A DNA stretch of 64,000 bases from Arsenicibacter sp965247375 (GTDB lineage: Bacteria > Bacteroidota > Bacteroidia > Cytophagales > Spirosomataceae): assembly GCA_965247375.1 (NCBI GenBank), contig CBDFHU010000032.1, positions 1 to 64,000 of the forward strand, written 5' to 3'. The translations under genes were made by a program, and so were the position numbers. Of the stretch, positions 52,227 to 60,698 are shown piece after piece. Position 1 is the stretch's first letter. Each line of letters starts with the position of its first letter. Below the pieces are notes generated by a model. It saw only the letters and a program-made list of their open reading frames with translations. It searched no databases and was not told the DNA's origin.

Positions 52227-52904
52227 CTATACAATCAACTTATACCCTACACCACGCACATTGACGATCTGCACCTGTGTGTCGTTTTTGAGATAGCGGC
52301 GGAGGTGGGTAATGAATACATCGAGACTGCGGCCGTTGAAAAAGCTGTCGTCGCCCCATAGCTCCAGTAACACCGTCGTACGTTCCAAAACCTGATTCCG
52401 TTGTTCGTAGAGGCGTTTCAATAACTCGGACTCGCGGTGGGAGAGGGTGGTTTCCTGACCGTCGAAAATAAGCTTCTGTTTTGGGTAGTCGAACTCGTAA
52501 CGCCCGATGCTGACACGGTCGCCGGTCGGGACGAGCGTAGTATACTGGCGGTTTAGCAAGGCTTTCATCCGGACAATCAACTCATCCATGCTGAACGGTT
52601 TTTTCAGGTAATCGTTACCGCCAAGTTCAAACCCCCGCACTACATCCGCCGTCTGCGAACGGGCGGTCAAAAAGATAATCGGGATATGCGTATTCACCTG
52701 CCGGATGCGTTCAGCGAGGCTAAACCCGTCGAGTTTCGGCATCATAATATCTGCCACAACAATATCCGGTGGCTGCTGCCGGAACAGCGCCAAACCTTCT
52801 TCACCGTCGCAGGCATAGTTCACCGTAAACCCCCGTACCTCCAGACTGTCTTTCACAATCATGCCAAGGGCCTGTTCATCTTCAATCAAAAGTACTGTTG
52901 CCAT
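52227..52904 (-). CDS. OmpR-family response regulator
   Basis: A 225-residue regulator. The receiver domain has the acidic pocket LLIEDE, phospho-acceptor Asp52 (VVADIMMPKLDG) and the lysine of LKKPF. The winged-helix effector domain reads LSHRESELLKRLYEQRNQVL and VFITHLRRYLKNDTQVQI. The start at 52904 gives MATVLLIEDE; longer readings lie inside the kinase gene. It starts 1 base after the stop of its cognate kinase, so the two are translationally coupled. Confidence 0.95.
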   Translation of the reverse strand: MATVLLIEDEQALGMIVKDSLEVRGFTVNYACDGEEGLALFRQQPPDIVVADIMMPKLDGFSLAERIRQVNTHIPIIFLTARSQTADVVRGFELGGNDYLKKPFSMDELIVRMKALLNRQYTTLVPTGDRVSIGRYEFDYPKQKLIFDGQETTLSHRESELLKRLYEQRNQVLERTTVLLELWGDDSFFNGRSLDVFITHLRRYLKNDTQVQIVNVRGVGYKLIV

Positions 52905-52905
52905 G

Positions 52906-54378
52906 TTAAAGGGGAAGCCATATGAAAAATTCGCTGCCGCGCCGGTCGGATGCACCGGTTTCACTCTGTACGCGGATGGTACCGCCGTGGCGCTCAATGA
53001 CCTGCCGCACGTAATAAAGCCCGAGCCCGAAGCCTTTCACCGGATGCAGATTGCCCGTCGGAACCCGGAAAAAGCGGTCAAAAATTGCCTCCTGATACCC
53101 TTTCGGAATCCCCGGGCCATTATCAGCAACCGTGAGCTGCCAGCCATCCGGCGTAGATACACCGCTGATCCGGATGGTTACGTCATCGTCTGAATACTTA
53201 ATCGCATTGTCGATCAGGTTATTAATTACATTGGCCAGGTGCATCGGATCGGCTTTGATCATCTCCGGCTCAATATCTACCTGAAACGTAACGGGTTTCG
53301 GCGCTTTGAGCTGATGCCGCTGCACCAGCTCCTGCACCAGCCCGGCAGGGTCAATCCAGTCGGGTTGCAGCACCATCTCTTTCTGCTCTTCGACCGCCAT
53401 GTTCAGTACCTTTTCGACCAGATCCGACAACCGGCGCAGCTCGTTTTGTGAGATCGTCAGGTAGGTCTGGGTTTTCTTCGGATCGTTGAGGGCTCCGAAA
53501 TGCTGCATGGCCTCAACGGCTGCCGACACCGTAGCAATGGGCGTCTTTAGCTCGTGGGTCATGTTGTTGATAAAATCATTTTTGATGTCTGATAGCTTCT
53601 TCTGCCGCAGAATAGTCGATAACATGAAGAGAAAACAGCCCGTCGTCAGGATTAACAACACAACGGATGTCGCCAGTAACCAGCCCATGCGTCGGAGAAT
53701 ATAGGTTGTCGGGGTTTTGAAAGACGCCTGGACGAACTGCCCCCGTACCGGATTAATGGGTACCAGCGGTGTCTGCACCCGGTACCCCGGCCGCTCAATG
53801 GCCGGCTGGTCAGTCGTCTGAATAAAGCGGCTTTTGCGCGACAGCGTATCGAGCACAAACTCAGGGTCGGTAATACCCCAGTTGGCGAGTTCGGTTTCGT
53901 ATTGTTTTGTAAACTGTTTCAGGTTGAACTGATCCTTCCCCGACCAGCGGTAAATAAACAGGTCGGAAAGTTTGCGGGCCAGTGTATCGGCGTTTTTCGA
54001 TGGTTTTGCCGACTTGCCGCTAAGATTGATAATAACACGGCGTACACTGCTGCCGTTACCGGAGTCGAGCCCGGGTGGTAGCCCTTCGCTATGTTGCTCG
54101 CTGTAAAAAAAGGCTTTAGGCCCCTTTGGGTCCTTATCGGACATATCGCGGTAGGTGACGCGGGCCGTGACTTGTCCGTTATGGCGTTGTTTCACCAGTT
54201 TCTCAACCGCCGACAGCTGGTTATTCTGGAAGCTTTCAAACAGCGCCTCGCGTACGGCCCGTTTAAACTGCTCCAGCGTCAGCTGGTAGGTCTGAAACAG
54301 CCAGTAGGCCTGGAACAGGTTTATGCCCAGGATACAGACGGTCATCAGCCAGAATATGGATCGGATGCGTGTTTTCAT
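52906..54378 (-). CDS. Two-component sensor histidine kinase with periplasmic domain
   Basis: A 490-residue kinase. TM1 (about 8-28), a periplasmic sensor region (about 30-230) with no recognised domain, and TM2 (LLATSVVLLILTTGCFLFML) lead to the HisKA box NNMTHELKTPIATV with His275. The HATPase domain has NVINNLIDNAIKYS, VADNGPGIP and GFGLGLYYV. The start at 54378 (MKTRIRSIFWLMTV) is chosen over a longer reading that would cover the palindrome 54395-54427. Its partner regulator follows directly. Confidence 0.94.
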   Translation of the reverse strand: MKTRIRSIFWLMTVCILGINLFQAYWLFQTYQLTLEQFKRAVREALFESFQNNQLSAVEKLVKQRHNGQVTARVTYRDMSDKDPKGPKAFFYSEQHSEGLPPGLDSGNGSSVRRVIINLSGKSAKPSKNADTLARKLSDLFIYRWSGKDQFNLKQFTKQYETELANWGITDPEFVLDTLSRKSRFIQTTDQPAIERPGYRVQTPLVPINPVRGQFVQASFKTPTTYILRRMGWLLATSVVLLILTTGCFLFMLSTILRQKKLSDIKNDFINNMTHELKTPIATVSAAVEAMQHFGALNDPKKTQTYLTISQNELRRLSDLVEKVLNMAVEEQKEMVLQPDWIDPAGLVQELVQRHQLKAPKPVTFQVDIEPEMIKADPMHLANVINNLIDNAIKYSDDDVTIRISGVSTPDGWQLTVADNGPGIPKGYQEAIFDRFFRVPTGNLHPVKGFGLGLYYVRQVIERHGGTIRVQSETGASDRRGSEFFIWLPL

Positions 54379-54394
54379 GGATTGACGAGTGGTG

Positions 54395-54427
54395 AACTCC
54401 CCAAGGGTTTTAAACCCTTGGGGAGTT
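54395..54427. repeat. Perfect 33-bp palindrome upstream of the sensor kinase
   Basis: AACTCCCCAAGGGTTT (54395-54410) and AAACCCTTGGGGAGTT (54412-54427) around a single T, 17 bases upstream of the kinase start. It resembles the CTCCCCGAAAGT palindrome at 18551-18579 in layout (CTCCCC outer, A/T-rich centre). Confidence 0.7.
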
Positions 54428-54522
54428 GAACCTACACCACAAAAGTAACGCGCGATCCGACAGAATCCGCAGCGTGTTAACACTGCTTAACACTAGATAA
54501 CGAAGCTTAACCGCAGATCCGG

Positions 54523-56406
54523 TCAAGGCCATTGGCTGAGTGGCTTAACGGCGGCCAGGTTGGCTGGTTTTCCATTCTCAGGAATAAGCAGTACCGTCAG
54601 GGTACCTGCCGAATTAGCCGGTATTTTCACCTCAAAACCAACACGGATGGTGCCGGGATTAGGCGCATCGTAGTCGTGGGTGGGTGTGGTTGGCCAGGTT
54701 TGCAGGGCGATGGTAGCGGGTTCCTGTACCTGAAGCAGCAGCTTTTTGCCGTCTTTGACCAGTTCGGCGCGGTTCGGGCCAAGGAGGTTAACCGTTGCGG
54801 GCGTCAGCAGCGTCCAGCGCACGGTAGCCTCAGCAGGACCGGCCTTCAGTTCATCGCGCACGGCAACGTACGCCTTGTTGACGATAGCAATGCCCCGGTT
54901 GGCCTCTGCCAGAGCCCCTTTGTAAATGTCGGTCAGGTCGATGGTTGTCTGCATGAAATCGGGCGAACTGCCGTGGCGTTTAATGGGAGCGAAACCGTCT
55001 ACACGCTGAAGCCCATCATTGATAGTCAGTGTATTATGTACGGCATTGCCATACCGGAAAACTTCCCACCGCTGGGCGTTCTGACCTTTGTCCCAGATTT
55101 TAACGCCCTTTGATTCAAGCGAGTTGTAGTCCTGCATGCCGAAATCCATGGCCCAGCGTACGCCATTAGCATCCATCACAAACGATCCGGCGTCCATATG
55201 GGCATGGTTTACCGACGGAGAGCCACCCTTAGCCCCCACGAAAATAGCGTTCGGGTCGGTCCAGGAAGTACGCATCAGCGTCAATGGATTCTTGCCGTTG
55301 CCGGTCCATGCGAGGCTTTTGGGAGCGGTAATTTTGTCGATGCTGAGGCCGCTGTTCCAGACCATGATAGCGGGCAGCAACCGGTTTTTTACGAACGATT
55401 TGCCTTCGGCCGTTTGCAGCCGTTCGCGTTCAACCCAAAGCAGTGACGGATTATTGGTTTTGTTGGCAAACCAGAACATGGCCGGCTGTAGTTCGCTGCC
55501 TGTTCCGGCATCCGAATAATTAAAGGAGCGCCCGGTTGGCCCCGTCATATTTTCCATGTAGGCAGCCGTTTGCAGAAAACCCGGTTGTTTACTCAGACCG
55601 AAATCCTGTCCGTAGGCTTTTTCCATGGCGCTGATAAACATCACGTTAAAGCTGGTGCCGTAGCCCCAATAGCCATAGCCTTCGGGATAAGCCCCGTCGG
55701 GTCCGTAATCGCCCATTGACAGTACAATGGTATCGAGTGCACGGTTGATGATTTGTTTCGCCAGTGCGGGTTCGTCTTCGTAGATCGCCAGCGCGCCGAA
55801 AGTCATGCCGGCATTACAAACCTGATTCCAGTTGTGGGTAGCCTTCAGCCAGCTGTTATTTTTAGGGTCGAGGGAGGGTTCGATGCCTTTTTTCAGGATG
55901 GCTTCCTTAATGGTTGCCCGCGATTGGGGCGAGAGGTCATTGTACAGCCAGTCGTACCCGATGGCAACGGCCATGGTCATTTCGGCCACATCCAGAAAAT
56001 GCGACGGGTTCCAGTCACTAAAAGCGGCGATGGCCAGCATTTCCTTTTCGGCGCGCTGGCGGTAGGCGTCCTGACGGGTCATCCGCCATGCGTAGGAAAG
56101 CAGAAACAACCGCCGCAGCGCCTCCCGTGACTTATCCAGCAGCCGCCGGCCGATCTGAATCCGTTCGACGGGGGGAGTATTGAGCAGGGCATCGCATTCG
56201 GTCAGCATGGCCTTGTGTACCTTTCCCCAGGTCTGGTCGGTACCAACAACCTGCCGGATCGCCGCTTCATCGCGGGCGGGCAGGAGCAGACGCGGGTGAC
56301 TGCCGGGAGCAGGAACCGATTGCAGATGATCAGTCTGGGCAATAGCCAGAGTAAGAGAAAGGCAAAGCACTAACAGGCTGCTTACAAAAAGGATACGGGC
56401 GTTCAT
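54523..56406 (-). CDS. Heparinase II/III family protein, probable polysaccharide lyase
   Basis: A 627-residue exported protein (signal peptide to AIAQ, residue 24). An alpha/alpha-toroid region (about 40-330) has THNWNQVCNAGMTFGALAIY and GAYPEGYGYWGYGTSFNVMF. The heparinase II/III-like beta domain has VNHAHMDAGSFVMDANGVRW AMDFG-type residues, with the histidine-rich NHAHMD, and GNAVHNTLTINDG. Members cleave uronate-containing glycans; substrate unknown. It may feed the uronate-type locus at 27-35 kb, but the genes are not linked. A stand-alone gene. Confidence 0.88.
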   Translation of the reverse strand: MNARILFVSSLLVLCLSLTLAIAQTDHLQSVPAPGSHPRLLLPARDEAAIRQVVGTDQTWGKVHKAMLTECDALLNTPPVERIQIGRRLLDKSREALRRLFLLSYAWRMTRQDAYRQRAEKEMLAIAAFSDWNPSHFLDVAEMTMAVAIGYDWLYNDLSPQSRATIKEAILKKGIEPSLDPKNNSWLKATHNWNQVCNAGMTFGALAIYEDEPALAKQIINRALDTIVLSMGDYGPDGAYPEGYGYWGYGTSFNVMFISAMEKAYGQDFGLSKQPGFLQTAAYMENMTGPTGRSFNYSDAGTGSELQPAMFWFANKTNNPSLLWVERERLQTAEGKSFVKNRLLPAIMVWNSGLSIDKITAPKSLAWTGNGKNPLTLMRTSWTDPNAIFVGAKGGSPSVNHAHMDAGSFVMDANGVRWAMDFGMQDYNSLESKGVKIWDKGQNAQRWEVFRYGNAVHNTLTINDGLQRVDGFAPIKRHGSSPDFMQTTIDLTDIYKGALAEANRGIAIVNKAYVAVRDELKAGPAEATVRWTLLTPATVNLLGPNRAELVKDGKKLLLQVQEPATIALQTWPTTPTHDYDAPNPGTIRVGFEVKIPANSAGTLTVLLIPENGKPANLAAVKPLSQWP

Positions 56407-56555
56407 AACGGGCTTATTTCTACCAAAACCCGGATCAGGTCACTTTCTACTACATAGGCTTGGGTTGTGATCTTAACACTGTTTAACACTACATAACGGT
56501 TCTTTACAGTACTTCGGCTGACCTTTGCTACACTAAAATCAATCACTGACATTCC

Positions 56556-57350
56556 ATGAAACAACTATTAATTGCTGCCACCTTACTCCTGACCGGACTG
56601 ACAACGCAGGCCCAGAACAGCGGCCGGATATCGTACGAAGCGATGGTTAAAGTCGATCTGTCGAAAATGCGGATTAACATCAACGGCCAGGATATGAAGC
56701 CTGGTGATCCGGGTTTTCCGGCAGAAATTCCGGATACCCGCACGTTTGAAATCAAAACCAGTTTTAACGGGGCCAATGCGAAAGAAGAACGGGAAGGGGC
56801 GGGTGGCGCTACGATGATCCGCCGGTCATTTGATGGCCCGGGAGGCGGTGACGCTGCACCGGCACAGACGACACGTATAGAGGCACCGTTCAGCGAAAAG
56901 GCCTATCTCGATCTGGCCGGACAAAAACTGATTACTGTCCTGACGGTCGGGAAGGATGCCGAGGCAAAACTTTATAAATCGGAAACCCCGTTTAAAAAGC
57001 CGGCAGCCTGGCAACCCGCCGATCAGACGAAGAAAATTGCGGGCTATGTTTGTCAGAAAGCCGTTGTACCATACAAAAATGAAAACTATACCGTCTGGTA
57101 TACCACTGAGCTACCCATAACCTACTCACCTGTGCGGGAGCTGATGCCGGAGAAAGGGGTTGTTTTGTCTGTTGAGGGTAGCAAAGAGGCCTATAAAGCC
57201 ATAAAAGTGGATCTGAAAGCGTCGGTGTCTGAACAGGATGTGTTGCCTTCAGCATCGGCTAAGGCCGTATCGCCGGAAGAAATGAAGGAAGTGCGGGAAA
57301 AAGCCATGGCTGACTTCCGCGCCCGGATGTTTGAACGGAATAATAACTAG
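56556..57350 (+). CDS. GLPGLI family secreted protein
   Basis: A 264-residue exported protein (signal peptide to TTQAQ, residue 20). The family block is KKIAGYVCQKAVVPY, NENYTVWYTTELPITYSPVR and a following G-V-V-L turn; the canonical GLPGLIL is degenerate here (MPEKGVVLSV). GLPGLI proteins typically sit beside TonB-type outer-membrane receptors, and one follows 345 bases downstream on the same strand. The molecular role is unknown. Confidence 0.86.
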   Translation: MKQLLIAATLLLTGLTTQAQNSGRISYEAMVKVDLSKMRININGQDMKPGDPGFPAEIPDTRTFEIKTSFNGANAKEEREGAGGATMIRRSFDGPGGGDAAPAQTTRIEAPFSEKAYLDLAGQKLITVLTVGKDAEAKLYKSETPFKKPAAWQPADQTKKIAGYVCQKAVVPYKNENYTVWYTTELPITYSPVRELMPEKGVVLSVEGSKEAYKAIKVDLKASVSEQDVLPSASAKAVSPEEMKEVREKAMADFRARMFERNNN

Positions 57351-57366
57351 GACTATGATTCTCATG

Positions 57367-57393
57367 ATTAAATGATTACTGTGATTAATGCTA
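57367..57393 (-). repeat. Inverted copy of the AATCA repeat
   Basis: On the minus strand this reads AATCACAGTAATCATTTAAT, sharing the AATCACAGTAA core with the tandem copies at 57625-57691. Confidence 0.5.
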
Positions 57394-57423
57394 AGTAGTC
57401 TGCTGGAAATAGTTTCCATAATT

Positions 57424-57470
57424 CTTCCTCCCCCTAGCTCCCTCTGTGGAGGGGGTTAGGGGGAGGAAAG
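57424..57470. repeat. C/G-tract palindrome between GLPGLI and TonB-type genes
   Basis: CTTCCTCCCCCTAGCTCCCT pairs with its near-complement GGAGGGGGTTAGGGGGAGG. This type of palindrome is common in Bacteroidota intergenic regions. It may end the GLPGLI transcript. Confidence 0.6.
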
Positions 57471-57624
57471 TGAAAAAAGTACTATAAGATAAATACAATC
57501 AGGCACTTAATGCTAATCACATTGATCAACTTTAGTGCCTTCCTGAGGCCGGAGATTAGTCATTTATCAATGTCATCAGTAATCACGGCTTATTATGATC
57601 AACTGCCCATAATAAGCCGTCCCG

Positions 57625-57691
57625 CTAATCATTAAATCATTCAATCACAGTAAACAATCATACTAATCCTTAAATCATTTAATCACAGTAA
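57625..57691 (+). repeat. Tandem 29-base repeats immediately before the TonB-type gene
   Basis: Two copies (57625-57653 and 57663-57691) identical at 27 of 29 bases, starting CTAATC and ending AATCACAGTAA, with period 38. The second ends 3 bases before the start codon. The gap 57351-57694 otherwise shows only the palindrome 57424-57470. Confidence 0.75.
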
Positions 57692-57694
57692 GGG

Positions 57695-60496
57695 ATGCGC
57701 TACCTATACGTTTTACTGTTGCTGCTCGGTCTGCTTCCGGCTGTGCAGGCACAGCAGGCCCCGGTCAGCAAGGCCGGGAAGGGCACTATACGCGGTGTAG
57801 TCATGGACTCCACAACAGGCAAACCCCTCCGCGAAGCATCGGTCTCGCTGCTGCATGCCCGCGACTCGTCATACCTCGCCTATACCATCAGCGACGGCGA
57901 CGGCAATTTTCTGCTCCGGAATGTGGCGCCGGGGCGTTACCGGCTGCTCGTTACGTTTGTCGGCTACGAAAACGGATCGCGCAGCATTACGGCTGAAGGG
58001 ACATCGACCGACGCCGGTACGATCCGGATGAACCCGAAAATGACAACCCTCAACGAGGTAACGGTGGTACAGGAGCGGGCACCGATTACCGTGAAGCAGG
58101 ATACCCTCGAGTTTAATGCCAATTCGTTCAAAACCCAGCCCAATGCTGCCGTTGAGGATTTGCTCAAGAAGCTGCCGGGCGTTGAGGTGAGCCGCGACGG
58201 TACGATCAAGGCCCAGGGGCAAACCGTGAACAAGGTACTGGTTGACGGCAAACCGTTTTTTGGCAATGACCCGAAAATGGCTACCCGCAACCTGCCCGCC
58301 GACATCATCGACAAAGTACAGATGTATGACCAGCAATCGGATCAGTCGTCGTTTTCGGGTATTGATGACGGCAACCGCGAACGTACGATTAACCTGACCA
58401 CCAAGCGGGATAAACGGAAAGGGTACTTTGGCCGGAATACGGCCGGGGCCGGTACCGATAACCGTTATCTGGCTAATCTTAATCTGAACCGGTTTAACAA
58501 TGGCCGGCAGATGTCGCTGGTCGGCATGGGCAATAACCTGAACAATCAGGGCTTTACAGCGCAGGACGGTGCAGGGATTAATGCGGGCGGCGGCCTGGCC
58601 GGCGGGGGCGGAACGTTTATGGTCAGCGGTGACGGTGGCAGAGGAGGGGCCGGCGGTAATCAGCAGCCAAGGAACATCACCAATGCCAAAGCGGGCGGGA
58701 TGAATTTCCGCGATGGCCTGGGAAAAAAAGCCGAAGTGGCGGCCAGTTATTTTATCAATGATGTCAGCGTCAGGACGGAGCAGATCAGCCGCCGGCAAAA
58801 TGTTCTGCCCGCCCAACCGGCGGGAGGAGAAACCGCGGTTAACCGGTCGTTTCTGACCAATCAGGCCCTGAATTCGACCAGCCGGAATATCAACCACCGG
58901 TTTAATATGCGCCTTGACTGGAAGCTCGACAGCCTGACCAGCCTGCGGTTTACACCCAATGTGTCGTATAATCAGTCGCGGTTCAACAGCCTGACCAATC
59001 AGGAGGTACAGAACCAGTCGGGGGCAGCGCTGAGTCAGAACAAGACCGATTACGGCTTGACCGGTAACGGGCTGAATGGCACGAGCAACCTGTTGCTGAT
59101 GCGGAAGTTTATGAAAGAGGGCCGGACTTTTTCGGTAAACCTGAATACGGTGCTCAACCGGCAGGATACCCGTGGCATCAATCAGGCGACGAACACGTTC
59201 TTTGGTGGTACGACCGGCGACCGGACGACGCGTATCAACCAGCAGAATGAGCAGGGTAACAACGTATGGGCGCATAACCTGATGCTGTCGTTTACCGAAC
59301 CGTTGTCGCTGAGTAAAAAGCTGGAACTGCGGTATAACTTCGCGAACAACCTCAATCTGTCAAGTCGCGATGTGAATGACTTCGACGAAACAACGGGGCT
59401 ATATTCCCGGTTAAACACGCTCCTGACCAATGATTTCCGCAACCAGTACCAGACGCACCGCGTAGGGACAACGTTGCAGAACCGGCGGTTGCGCTATACC
59501 TACTCTCTTGGGTTTGACGTGCAGCAGGCCTCGTTGCAGGGTAACAACCGGACCACCGACACGACCCTGAACCGGAACTTCACTAATTTCCTGCCGGTGG
59601 CGATGTTTAATTACAACTGGACCCGCAACCGCACACTCCGGCTCAACTACCGGACGCGGATCAACGCGCCGTCGGTGAGCCAGCTGCAGCCGGTGCCAGA
59701 CAATACCAACCCGCTACAGATCCGGCTGGGCAATGCCGGGTTGCGGCCGGAATACTATAATACGCTGTCGCTGAGCTATAACACCTATCGGTCGGCAGGG
59801 TCGCAGAGTTTCTTTGCGATGATGAACGTTAATCAGGTAAATGACCGGATCGTAAATGCGACGAGTTTTAACGCCTCAGGGGTGCAGACCACGCAGCCGG
59901 TAAATGCCGACGGCTACTATGCCGTAAACAGTTATATGTCGTTTGGCCGCCGGTTGATGCCGTGGAAAATCAACCTGAACCTGAATACAAACCTGGGTTT
60001 CTCGCGCGGGATCGGATTTGTGAACGGGCAGACTAACTACTCGCGCAACATGACGCTGGGGCAGGGGCTGAGCCTGAATTCAGCGTTCAACGGCAAGTTT
60101 GAGTTCGGGCTGATGGGCAATGTAACCTATCAGCGGGCGACCTACTCCCTGCAATCAGCGCAGAATAACGCGTTTTTCACGAATATGGCCGATGCCAATA
60201 TCCACTGGCAGCTGCCGTTCCGGTTTGTGCTGACGAGCGATGTACTGTATCTGAACAACACCGGGCGGTCGGCAGGCTATAACCAGAATGTTACGCTCTG
60301 GAACGCCGGTCTGGCCCGTCAGTTTTTCAAAAACAAACAGGGCGAACTGAAACTACAGGTGTATGATCTGCTGAACCAGAACAAGAGCATCATCCGGAAT
60401 GTGACGGATACCTACGTAGAGGACGTTCAGAGCCGTATTCTGCGCCGGTACTTTCTGCTGAGCTTCACGTATAACCTGCGGAAGTTCGGGGTGTGA
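57695..60496 (+). CDS. TonB-dependent receptor-like outer-membrane protein with carboxypeptidase-regulatory domain
   Basis: A 933-residue outer-membrane protein. Signal peptide (to VQAQ, about 20), carboxypeptidase-regulatory-like domain (about 28-115: RGVVMDSTTGKPLREASVSL), plug-like region (PNAAVEDLLKKLPGVEVSRD, LVDGKPFFGNDPKMATRNL) and a long C-terminal barrel ending in a terminal aromatic strand (FLLSFTYNLRKFGV). A glycine-rich stretch (about 295-330) is unusual. It belongs to the OMP_b-brl_3 type rather than SusC, since no SusD is present. The ligand is unknown; it is paired with a GLPGLI protein. Confidence 0.9.
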   Translation: MRYLYVLLLLLGLLPAVQAQQAPVSKAGKGTIRGVVMDSTTGKPLREASVSLLHARDSSYLAYTISDGDGNFLLRNVAPGRYRLLVTFVGYENGSRSITAEGTSTDAGTIRMNPKMTTLNEVTVVQERAPITVKQDTLEFNANSFKTQPNAAVEDLLKKLPGVEVSRDGTIKAQGQTVNKVLVDGKPFFGNDPKMATRNLPADIIDKVQMYDQQSDQSSFSGIDDGNRERTINLTTKRDKRKGYFGRNTAGAGTDNRYLANLNLNRFNNGRQMSLVGMGNNLNNQGFTAQDGAGINAGGGLAGGGGTFMVSGDGGRGGAGGNQQPRNITNAKAGGMNFRDGLGKKAEVAASYFINDVSVRTEQISRRQNVLPAQPAGGETAVNRSFLTNQALNSTSRNINHRFNMRLDWKLDSLTSLRFTPNVSYNQSRFNSLTNQEVQNQSGAALSQNKTDYGLTGNGLNGTSNLLLMRKFMKEGRTFSVNLNTVLNRQDTRGINQATNTFFGGTTGDRTTRINQQNEQGNNVWAHNLMLSFTEPLSLSKKLELRYNFANNLNLSSRDVNDFDETTGLYSRLNTLLTNDFRNQYQTHRVGTTLQNRRLRYTYSLGFDVQQASLQGNNRTTDTTLNRNFTNFLPVAMFNYNWTRNRTLRLNYRTRINAPSVSQLQPVPDNTNPLQIRLGNAGLRPEYYNTLSLSYNTYRSAGSQSFFAMMNVNQVNDRIVNATSFNASGVQTTQPVNADGYYAVNSYMSFGRRLMPWKINLNLNTNLGFSRGIGFVNGQTNYSRNMTLGQGLSLNSAFNGKFEFGLMGNVTYQRATYSLQSAQNNAFFTNMADANIHWQLPFRFVLTSDVLYLNNTGRSAGYNQNVTLWNAGLARQFFKNKQGELKLQVYDLLNQNKSIIRNVTDTYVEDVQSRILRRYFLLSFTYNLRKFGV

Positions 60497-60503
60497 GGCT
60501 GTT

Positions 60504-60534
60504 TCCTCCGGCAGGGTAGACCCCTGCCGGAGGA
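60504..60534 (+). terminator. Terminator of the TonB-type gene
   Basis: TCCTCCGGCAGGG (60504-60516) pairs perfectly with CCCTGCCGGAGGA (60522-60534), loop TAGAC, 7 bases after the stop. Only a short T-run follows. Confidence 0.7.
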
Positions 60535-60698
60535 ATGTTTAAAACAACGATTTTATCAGTCTTCTGTGCTCTATGCGCCTTTGTGGTAGGATTAAAAGTT
60601 AAGACAACCGGAACCTGCTTCCGTAGATTTATCCCCCATAAATTGCGGCTGTTTGGGTAAATGTAGTAGATTGCTGTTCATTGCATACCGCTACAGTT

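Noticed and set aside
54523..56406. Heparinase-type gene as part of a classical polysaccharide utilisation locus
   Set aside because: No SusC/SusD pair or glycoside hydrolase cluster is adjacent; the nearby TonB-type receptor lacks a SusD and pairs with a GLPGLI protein.
57625..57691. CRISPR-like array
   Set aside because: There are only two copies with a 9-base gap and no cas genes; it is a simple tandem repeat.
57869..59275. A 468-codon minus-strand open frame inside the TonB-type receptor gene
   Set aside because: It is fully antisense to a well-supported gene, has no recognisable domain, and long antisense frames are expected from this codon usage.
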